NCBI GenBank assembly: GCA_014380825.1
Contig: JACMJD010000400.1
Span: forward strand, 1 to 5,642
Length of the DNA stretch: 5,642 nucleotides
Reading direction: 5' to 3'
From: Phycisphaerae bacterium
GTDB lineage: Bacteria; Planctomycetota; Phycisphaerae; Tepidisphaerales; Tepidisphaeraceae
Part shown: piece after piece, positions 1 through 4,513 of the stretch
How positions within the stretch are numbered: position 1 is the stretch's first letter
How the letters are laid out: each line of letters opens with the position of its first letter
Notes under the pieces: generated by a model
Told to the model about the DNA's origin: nothing
The model's database searches: none
The model's input: the letters and a program-made list of their open reading frames with translations, nothing else
Position numbers and translations under genes: made by a program

Positions 1-20
1 TCTGTGTTCATCTGTGGTTC
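1..20. repeat. Two-unit quasi-tandem 10-bp repeat at gene boundary
   Basis: Two near-identical 10-mers lie head to tail: TCTGTGTTCA then TCTGTGGTTC. The array may extend left beyond the window edge. Its last bases run into the stop codon (TGA on the minus strand, 19-21) of the SRPBCC gene. It resembles the short quasi-tandem repeats at gene ends elsewhere in this window in placement but not in sequence. With only two units visible, chance cannot be excluded. Confidence 0.4.
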
Positions 21-486
21 ATTTTCTCTTCTTCTCCGCCATTTCCTTGATCTGCGGCAAAAGTTTTCCCCAGCCGCCCTTCATCTTTTTGGCGACGTCG
101 GCATCGAGCAGGCCGAAGGTTCGTTGGCAGAATCGCAGTAGCGTCCCGGCGGGTTTGCGTTCCTGGAGTTCGAAGATGAACACGCCGTCCATCGGCAGGT
201 GCGTGTTGCCCATCTGGCCGTGCAAGCGGAGCAGCTTGCCGGGTTCGATGTGCGTGACGATCGCGTACAGCGACTGCGTGCCGTCGGGTGATTCGTTGTG
301 AAACCGTCCGCCGGGCCAAAGCTCCAGTTTGCGGTCGGTGTTCTTCGCCGTCGGGTCAAACTTGAACCAGCCGCGCACGTCGATCAGCGAATCCCACACG
401 CGTTTGGTCGGCGCGTTGATTTTCAGTTCCTGGATGAATTGAAAGCTCGTCGGCTTGAGCTTCAGCATCTTCAGCGGATTGGCCAC
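19..486 (-). CDS. SRPBCC / AHSA1-type START-like domain protein
   Basis: A 155-residue single-domain protein of the SRPBCC (Bet v 1-like) superfamily, closest by eye to the AHSA1/activator of Hsp90 ATPase homologue group, which forms a helix-grip fold with a hydrophobic ligand cavity. Visible landmarks are an N-terminal strand, then APTKRVWDSLIDVRGWF (residues 25-41), ELWPGGRF (55-62), a central IEPGKLLRLHG (80-90) and a C-terminal helix starting GGWGKLL (137-143). The start is GTG at 486, because GGAG lies 7 nt upstream (494-497) and the superfamily alignment begins just after it. ATG at 468 is an alternative, and the frame stays open to an ATG at 570 that would run through the hairpin repeat. 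It is the last gene of an operon with an ArsR regulator, a pairing common for this family. Ligand and reaction are unknown. The very basic tail (EKKRK) ends the protein. Confidence 0.85.
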   Translation of the reverse strand: MANPLKMLKLKPTSFQFIQELKINAPTKRVWDSLIDVRGWFKFDPTAKNTDRKLELWPGGRFHNESPDGTQSLYAIVTHIEPGKLLRLHGQMGNTHLPMDGVFIFELQERKPAGTLLRFCQRTFGLLDADVAKKMKGGWGKLLPQIKEMAEKKRK

Positions 487-493
487 GTTTGTT

Positions 494-497
494 CTCC
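494..497 (-). promoter_or_regulatory. Shine-Dalgarno site fixing a GTG start
   Basis: On the minus strand GGAG is followed by 7 nt (AACAAAC) and then GTG at 486. This favours the GTG over the longer frame beginning at 570, which would translate the repeat hairpin, and over the internal ATG at 468. Confidence 0.6.
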
Positions 498-521
498 GAT
501 GCGGTTTGCGGGAGCGAGGCG

Positions 522-601
522 TGACAAGGTGAGTGGGTGACAAGGTGAAAATACGCGAGCGCTTTTTCACCTTGTCACCGTGTCACCCCTTCACCTTGTC
601 A
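522..601. repeat. Nested inverted repeat of GGTGACAAGGTGA units (hairpin)
   Basis: The unit TGACAAGGTGA occurs at 522-532 and, inside a longer copy, at 536-551; its reverse complement occurs at 564-579 and 591-601. The inner arms GGTGACAAGGTGAAAA (536-551) and its complement (564-579) pair perfectly over 16 bp around a 12-nt loop; the outer arms 522-532 and 591-601 pair over 11 bp. A partly matching GGGTGACA segment also lies between units on each side. The right outer arm includes the stop codon of the secreted-protein gene (599-601). In the minus-strand transcript the structure falls between that stop and the SRPBCC start. There is no U-run after the stem, so it is not a classic intrinsic terminator; attenuation, RNA stabilisation or a mobile palindromic repeat are possible roles. 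Confidence 0.85.
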
Positions 602-1153
602 TCCCTTCTTCGTGAACTCAAACGTCGTCGCGTCGGTGACCTGGCCATCTTTGATCGACGACCATTTTTCGATGAGCTGTTCGCCGTTGACCGTGATCTC
701 GAGTCCGCCCATGTGGCCTTCGCCGGGCTTGAGGTTGGTGCCGTCGAGGAAGTCGAACTTCATCGTGCCGTTCTCATGGCTGACCAGCTTCATGCGCGGC
801 TGAACGCCTTGCGCGCAGTAATGCGTGACGATCAGGCGATCGTTGTCCATGTGATACGCGTTCTGCATCTCGAACTTGGAGCCGGGGAACATGGTCTCCA
901 TCAACACGCTGCCGTTGCCGGTAAGCTTGAAGACCAGCTCGCTCGGCTTGCCGTCCGGACCTGGCTCAGTTTTGACCCAGGTGCCTTGGAGTGTCTGGAG
1001 CGCGTCCCAGGCGGAGTCGCGCATCGCTTGCTGATCCGTTTTCTTGCCGTCTTTCTTGTCGTCACCGCGATGCGCGAACGCGCTGAGCGAAACCATGCTC
1101 GCCAGCGCCAGGCACGCGATGAACATCGCCACTAGATTGGAACGTGATTTCAT
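599..1153 (-). CDS. Secreted lipocalin-like beta-rich protein, function unknown
   Basis: A 184-residue protein with a clear signal peptide: MKSR, a hydrophobic stretch at about residues 7-25, and an AFA-H cleavage site after residue 27. A charged linker (DDKKDGKK) follows and then a domain from about residue 46. LQGTWVKTEPGPDGKP (55-70) resembles the opening strand of small lipocalin-like domains (LxGtW). Alternating polar and hydrophobic strands follow (LVFKLTGNGSVLMET, LIVTHY, MKFDFLDG, LEITVNG), ending in FEFTKKG, so a small beta barrel is likely. I recognise no catalytic motif; binding of a small molecule or lipid outside the cytoplasm is inference only. ATG at 1153 overlaps the ArsR stop as ATGA and has a full AAGGAG 7 nt upstream (1161-1166), so both start and coupling are firm. 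The stop codon lies inside the outer arm of the inverted repeat. Confidence 0.75.
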   Translation of the reverse strand: MKSRSNLVAMFIACLALASMVSLSAFAHRGDDKKDGKKTDQQAMRDSAWDALQTLQGTWVKTEPGPDGKPSELVFKLTGNGSVLMETMFPGSKFEMQNAYHMDNDRLIVTHYCAQGVQPRMKLVSHENGTMKFDFLDGTNLKPGEGHMGGLEITVNGEQLIEKWSSIKDGQVTDATTFEFTKKG

Positions 1154-1524
1154 GACCGATCTCCTTTGCGTTCGGAACCGTGTTGTTGATCAGGCGGCGT
1201 CGCCGACCGTTCGGCGACGTCGCGAATATCCAGCATAACGTCAGCCCACATCGTTTCGTGTTGACTGACCCATTTTCGAAACACCTCGCGCAGCGGCACG
1301 GGATTGAGCGCGTTCCATCGCGCCCGCCCTTCCCGGCGGATGCTGAGCAATCCGGCCGCTTGGAGGACCTTCAAATGTTTCATGACCGCGAAGCGAGAAA
1401 GCTTCGGAAACGCCGCCGACAGTTCGCCCGTGGTGCGTTGCCGCTCCGCGAGCAGATCCAGCATTCTCCGCCTGCCGGGGTCTGCGAGCGCCTTCCAGAC
1501 GCGATCCGTGCGTGGCTTCTTCAC
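1150..1524 (-). CDS. ArsR-family winged-helix transcriptional regulator
   Basis: A 124-residue DNA-binding protein. The opening RVWKALADPGRRRMLDLL (residues 8-25) is the typical ArsR start. TTGELSAAFPKLSRFAVMKHLKVLQAAGLL (31-60) is the helix-turn-helix, with the recognition helix around SRFAVMKHLKVL. SIRREGRARWNAL (61-73) is the beta wing. There are no cysteines, so the metal-sensing ELCVC-type site of ArsR/SmtB proteins is absent; it belongs with the non-metal ArsR proteins that often sit beside SRPBCC genes. The tail after about residue 105 is polar and probably disordered. It is first in the operon and likely represses it. The start is GTG at 1524, chosen by family alignment; no Shine-Dalgarno is visible. 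The TGA stop overlaps the next ATG by 4 nt (ATGA). Confidence 0.9.
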   Translation of the reverse strand: MKKPRTDRVWKALADPGRRRMLDLLAERQRTTGELSAAFPKLSRFAVMKHLKVLQAAGLLSIRREGRARWNALNPVPLREVFRKWVSQHETMWADVMLDIRDVAERSATPPDQQHGSERKGDRS

Positions 1525-1530
1525 ATGTGA
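1521..1530. promoter_or_regulatory. Palindrome TCACATGTGA over the arsR-type start codon
   Basis: A perfect 10-bp palindrome that contains the GTG start codon of the ArsR gene and lies just downstream of a possible promoter. Its position would suit an autoregulatory operator, but a 10-bp palindrome can arise by chance and I see no second copy in the window. Confidence 0.3.
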
Positions 1531-1534
1531 CCAA

Positions 1535-1562
1535 AAGGTAACGTATTGAACGGATTTGTCAA
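1535..1562 (-). promoter_or_regulatory. Possible sigma70-type promoter of the ArsR operon
   Basis: On the minus strand a perfect -35 hexamer TTGACA (1557-1562) is followed after 16 nt by TACCTT (1535-1540), a poor -10. Transcription from it would start only a few nt before the GTG at 1524, giving an almost leaderless mRNA, which fits the lack of a Shine-Dalgarno there. The -10 is weak, so this is tentative. Confidence 0.35.
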
Positions 1563-1578
1563 ACAGAAAATGTTAGAG

Positions 1579-1703
1579 AATGACCAATGAGCAAGGTCGC
1601 AATGACCAATCTATGAGCAATGACCAATGACGAAACAACCGGTTGGGACTTCGTGCTTGGTGCTTATTCATTGATTGGACATTGATCCTTGGTCATTGCT
1701 CAT
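1579..1703. repeat. Mirrored AATGACCAATGAGCA repeat cluster
   Basis: AATGACCAAT occurs three times in direct orientation (1579-1588, 1601-1610, 1619-1628), interspersed with ATGAGCAA. ATGAGCAATGACCAA at 1613-1627 is matched perfectly (15 bp) by its reverse complement at 1689-1703; 17 of 18 bp match when extended to 1630 and 1686. The right side also carries loose CATTGATTGGA and CATTGATCCTTGG variants. In the loop lie two GTGCTT copies (1653-1658, 1660-1665) within TTCGTGCTTGGTGCTT and a perfect palindrome CAACCGGTTG (1636-1645). The cluster fills most of the 227-bp region between the divergent ArsR operon and frr, where an frr promoter would be expected. I see no coding potential here. Confidence 0.85.
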
Positions 1704-1751
1704 TCCCCGACTACGATGACACAAGACCACCAGCTTTGAGCGAGGGAACCT

Positions 1752-2312
1752 ATGCCAGTCGACGACATTCTGATGGACTGCGAGCTGCACATGGAGAAGG
1801 CCGTGGAGCATTTGCAGCATGAGCTGCGGGGCATTCGCACGGGCCGGGCGACGCCGGCGCTGGTCGAGCACATCTCGGTGGATTACTACGGCTCGCCCAC
1901 GGCGCTTAAATCGATCGCATCGATCTCGGTGCCCGAGGCGACGCAGTTGATGATCAAGCCTTTCAGTCCCGGCGACATGAAGGCGATTGAGCGCGCGATC
2001 AATGACAGCAAGCTCGGCCTCACGCCGCACAGCGACGGCAAGACGCTTCGCCTGATCCTGCCGGCGATGTCGCAGGATCGCCGCATGCAGTTGTCAGGGC
2101 AGACGAAAGACATGGGCGAGCGCGCGAAGATCGCCATCCGCAACAATCGTCGCGACGCGAACAAGGTCATCGACACCGAACAAAAAGGCGGCCTGATGAC
2201 CGAGGACGGAAGCAAAGGCGCGAAGGACAAAGTGCAGGAGCTGACGAAGAACTACGAGACGAAAGTCGATCAGATGCTCGAGCACAAGCGGGCGGAGATC
2301 ATGCAGGTGTGA
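1752..2312 (+). CDS. frr: Ribosome recycling factor
   Basis: A 186-residue protein, matching the usual length of about 185. With EF-G it splits post-termination 70S ribosomes in the cytoplasm. Family landmarks are the N-terminal helix of domain I (residues 1-30), RTGRATPALVE (29-39), the domain II start DYYGSPTALKSIASISVPE (44-62), KAIERAINDSKLGLTPHSDGKTLRLILP (about 76-103), and IAIRNNRRDANKVI (126-139), which contains the RN-x-RRDAN block of the third helix bundle segment. The ending HKRAEIMQV is typical. ATG at 1752 has GAGGGA just upstream (1742-1747). frr usually follows pyrH in an rpsB-tsf-pyrH-frr cluster; here a repeat-filled region and a divergent operon lie upstream instead. A zinc-ribbon membrane protein gene follows after 9 nt and may be co-transcribed. 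Confidence 0.97.
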   Translation: MPVDDILMDCELHMEKAVEHLQHELRGIRTGRATPALVEHISVDYYGSPTALKSIASISVPEATQLMIKPFSPGDMKAIERAINDSKLGLTPHSDGKTLRLILPAMSQDRRMQLSGQTKDMGERAKIAIRNNRRDANKVIDTEQKGGLMTEDGSKGAKDKVQELTKNYETKVDQMLEHKRAEIMQV

Positions 2313-2321
2313 TCGTCTCGA

Positions 2322-3203
2322 GTGCGATGCATCGCGTTCAGATCGGGGACTGAAATTTCAACCGACACCTCCCCCACTTCCGCTGCGCCTGAATCGGAAG
2401 TCCGCTGCATCAAGTGCGGCTACGACATCCGCGGCATCGACGACGCCGCCGTTTGCCCGGAATGCGGGACCGCCATCGCATTCTCAACCCGATTTGGCCG
2501 GCTGGATCACGCGGACCCACTGTTCGTTCGAACCTGCGCGATCGGCGTCACGCTGCTCGTCGTCGCGGCGTGCGGTACGGTATTGACGTGGGCTTTGTAC
2601 CTCCTCCGCTACTACTTTCTCGACTTGCCGGCAGATACCTGGTCGATCACGATGTCTAATGTGAGCATCGGCCTGGAGTTTCTTGAGCCGGTGGCGCTCT
2701 GGCTGCTGCTCGCTCCGGAGAAGTGTGGCGAGGTGCGCATCAAGCGAACGCCTTGGCCAACCATACTTCGATGGGTGGCCGTGGCGTGCGCGTTAAGATT
2801 TACGGGCATTCTTTTCGCCGTCTTTACTGGGTATCGGACGTCTCAGTTCATTCACGGCGGCATGGCAGTTGTGGTTGCCGTTCTAATTTACATTCGGCTG
2901 CGCGACCTCGCGACGCGGGCCGACCCGCGACTGGCGACACAGGCCTCGGTGGTGATGGCGGCGACGATCGCGGGCGTGTTGTTCATGTATTTCATTCCTG
3001 CTTTAGCAACGGTGCCGCAACTACCCATGTTGCTATCCGTGGTTCTCGGGCCCGGTGTTGCGATTCTCTCGGCCGTCGTCTGGTGGAAATTCCGTCGCAT
3101 GCTCATCAGCGCCGCCGAGCAGGCGCGCGATAACTGGCCTGGTCGCAGCAACGGCGCGCGAGAAGCCGAGACCGCCGCGATGGTCGAAATCTTGCGCCGC
3201 TAG
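2322..3203 (+). CDS. Zinc-ribbon multi-pass membrane protein, function unknown
   Basis: A 293-residue protein with a polar N-terminus, a zinc ribbon, and about six membrane segments. The ribbon has C29 and C32 (RCIKCGYDIRG) and C45 and C48 (VCPECG), a CxxC-GYD(L/I)RG form common in Planctomycetota. Hydrophobic segments lie at about residues 72-96, 114-131, 149-169, 175-193, 207-230 and 235-255, with a charged cytoplasmic-looking tail (RRMLISAAEQARDNW...). I know of no assigned function. The start is GTG at 2322, the only usual start codon between the frr stop and the ribbon; it lacks a clear Shine-Dalgarno, so the N-terminus is uncertain. The 9-nt gap after frr suggests co-transcription. The two ORFs that follow together resemble this protein from the first membrane segment onward, suggesting an old tandem duplication. 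Confidence 0.8.
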   Translation: MRCIAFRSGTEISTDTSPTSAAPESEVRCIKCGYDIRGIDDAAVCPECGTAIAFSTRFGRLDHADPLFVRTCAIGVTLLVVAACGTVLTWALYLLRYYFLDLPADTWSITMSNVSIGLEFLEPVALWLLLAPEKCGEVRIKRTPWPTILRWVAVACALRFTGILFAVFTGYRTSQFIHGGMAVVVAVLIYIRLRDLATRADPRLATQASVVMAATIAGVLFMYFIPALATVPQLPMLLSVVLGPGVAILSAVVWWKFRRMLISAAEQARDNWPGRSNGAREAETAAMVEILRR

Positions 3204-3232
3204 TCACCGGACTCGGCGTAAGATTGACGTAC

Positions 3233-3625
3233 ATGCGTCTCAGTCCCGCGGCCCAACCTCCCGAGATCCATCAGCTCACCTATCGGGCGGCACATCCGTA
3301 TCACGCGTGGCTTAGCACGCTCTGCGTTGGGGCCGCGTTCGCGTGTCTGGCGTTTGTGATTGAGGCGGCGTTTAACTTCGCGTCGCTGTCCGCGCGGATG
3401 CAGGGCGTGCCGCGGCAGAATTCGCTGCGATTCATTTGGCCGTTCGCGCTGCTCGCGATCGCGGCGTTTCGATGGATTGCAGTCTGGCTGCTGACGACCG
3501 AAGACCCGTCGCCGCAACCGTCCCGACGGATCCGGGCGTGGTCGCTGCGATTTCTGGTCACGACGACCGTGCTGTTCGTCTTCGTGTACAAGCATGTTCG
3601 AAGAATGGCGAATCCGCACGAATGA
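3233..3625 (+). CDS. Membrane protein, N-terminal half of a probable split paralogue
   Basis: A 130-residue hydrophobic ORF. The ATG at 3233 is chosen over TTG at 3224; neither has a strong ribosome-binding site. Membrane segments lie at about residues 28-50, 68-87 and 105-120. There are no zinc-ribbon cysteines at its N-terminus. RWIAVWLLTTEDP followed by a basic RRIRAWSLRF stretch matches, in order and spacing, VALWLLLAPEK and RTPWPTILRW in the zinc-ribbon protein upstream. It ends abruptly after its third segment (YKHVRRMANPHE) and overlaps the next ORF by 32 nt in a different frame. Most likely this and the next ORF are one gene broken by a frameshift; two separate overlapping genes are the alternative. 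The function is unknown. It begins 29 nt after the preceding gene on the same strand. Confidence 0.6.
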   Translation: MRLSPAAQPPEIHQLTYRAAHPYHAWLSTLCVGAAFACLAFVIEAAFNFASLSARMQGVPRQNSLRFIWPFALLAIAAFRWIAVWLLTTEDPSPQPSRRIRAWSLRFLVTTTVLFVFVYKHVRRMANPHE

Positions 3626-3980
3626 AGTTCTGCTTGCGATCAGCGCGATCGATCTGCTGACGACGATCCTGTTCTGGCCGCACATGCGGTGGATCGGCGC
3701 GAAGTTCGACCTGCGCGGCTCGCGCTGGCGGGCGTTGGTCGCAATGATCGGGATGACCGCCACGCTCGCGCTGCTTTACGTCGCCCCGCGCATGTACCCG
3801 CAGCTTCGCGCATCGCTCGGCATCACTTCGTTCAACCTGCAGAACGCGCGATGGGCGATGACGGTGCTGTGGACCGTCGTCAGCGCGCTGGTCATGCTCC
3901 GATTTGCGCTGGGCTTCGCCAACGAAGTGCGAAGGGATGTGAAATCTAAGTCAGCCGCATCACCAACGTCGTCGCAATGA
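3594..3980 (+). CDS. Membrane protein, C-terminal half of a probable split paralogue
   Basis: A 128-residue ORF with three hydrophobic segments (about residues 12-28, 45-64, 87-107) and a charged tail (NEVRRDVKSKS). HMRWIGAKFDLRGSRWRALVAMIGM, then LLYVAPRMYPQL, then a last helix with a basic tail, parallel the C-terminal part of the zinc-ribbon protein (YIRLRDLATRADPRL..., YFIPALATVPQL, WWKFRRML). ATG at 3594 lies inside the preceding ORF, with no Shine-Dalgarno before it, which argues against independent initiation. Joining the two frames by a +1 shift between about 3585 and 3625 gives a six-segment protein with the same spacing as the upstream paralogue. The 3' end overlaps the opposite-strand zinc-ribbon gene by 35 bp. 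Confidence 0.55.
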   Translation: MFEEWRIRTNEVLLAISAIDLLTTILFWPHMRWIGAKFDLRGSRWRALVAMIGMTATLALLYVAPRMYPQLRASLGITSFNLQNARWAMTVLWTVVSALVMLRFALGFANEVRRDVKSKSAASPTSSQ

Positions 3981-4413
3981 CGGCGACGATCAAGGTCGCG
4001 ACGACGATCAGCGTCACTCGCAATCGACGCGCTTTTTTCTGAGCCGGTAGCTTCGTGCGGATGTCGGGCGCGACCGCGCGATGCGTAGGCGTCCGCAAAT
4101 TGGTCGAGCTGACGACACCACGCCTTGGCGGCGCAAGCGGCTTCATCACCGGAGGCGCCATCGCGATTCCCGTCCCGCCCAGATCCGGACCGTTGTTGTA
4201 CTCAAACTCCTGATGCTTTCGCGGCGGCGGCGAATCCGGAACGAGGTCGTACAACTCCTCGTCGTGATCGATCGGCGTGGCTTGCGGCGCGACCATGATC
4301 GCGCCGCACTTGGCGCACTTCACCCGTCGCCCGGCGAGCTCATGCTTCCATCGATATTGTTTTCCGCAGCCCTCGCACGTAAATCGTGCTACGGCATCGC
4401 GATCTTCAGACAT
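3946..4413 (-). CDS. Tail-anchored zinc-ribbon protein, function unknown
   Basis: A 155-residue protein with three parts. At residues 11-42 is a zinc ribbon with C13/C16 and C33/C36; the phrase HELAGRRVKCAKCGA is typical of small planctomycete zinc ribbons. Residues 43-125 are a low-complexity, proline-rich linker with an acidic patch (DHDEELYDLVPD) and a basic stretch just before the membrane (KKARRLR). One membrane helix (132-152) ends 3 residues from the C-terminus, so the ribbon most likely faces the cytoplasm with the tail in the inner membrane. No enzyme motif is visible; an adaptor or protein-binding role is a guess. ATG at 4413 has AGGA (4421-4424) 7 nt upstream. The gene converges on the plus-strand membrane ORFs with 35 bp of coding overlap, leaving no room for a separate terminator. 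Confidence 0.75.
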   Translation of the reverse strand: MSEDRDAVARFTCEGCGKQYRWKHELAGRRVKCAKCGAIMVAPQATPIDHDEELYDLVPDSPPPRKHQEFEYNNGPDLGGTGIAMAPPVMKPLAPPRRGVVSSTNLRTPTHRAVAPDIRTKLPAQKKARRLRVTLIVVATLIVAVIATTLVMRLT

Positions 4414-4513
4414 GTACGGTTCCTACAACAAGACGGACGTGGTGGCACTCAGTCTAACAGGAATACGGGATTTGAGCTGAATTGTTACAGGCGAAGAAAA
4501 AAAGAATTGAGGT

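Noticed and set aside
487..570. N-terminal extension of the SRPBCC gene to an ATG at 570
   Set aside because: It would translate the inverted-repeat hairpin into basic low-complexity sequence, while a GTG with a well-spaced GGAG exists at 486.
536..579. Hairpin as an intrinsic terminator
   Set aside because: The 16-bp stem is strong, but neither strand has a T-run after it; A and T runs are on the loop side. It lies between two co-directional genes.
533..1135. 200-residue plus-strand ORF opposite the secreted-protein gene
   Set aside because: Lies antisense to a gene with signal peptide, strong ribosome-binding site and operon coupling; the product is Arg/His/Leu-rich low-complexity sequence typical of a GC-rich shadow frame.
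1579..1703. CRISPR-like array
   Set aside because: Units are only 10-15 bp, spacing is irregular, one copy is inverted, and there are no uniform spacers or cas genes.
3200..3763. 187-residue minus-strand ORF opposite the split membrane ORFs
   Set aside because: Very Arg-rich with no recognisable domain, whereas the plus strand shows clean hydrophobic segments similar to a neighbouring protein.
4414..4513. Terminator or promoter between the pseudouridine synthase and the tail-anchored protein gene
   Set aside because: Only a T-rich run after the stop on the minus strand; no hairpin and no convincing -35/-10 pair could be read by eye.
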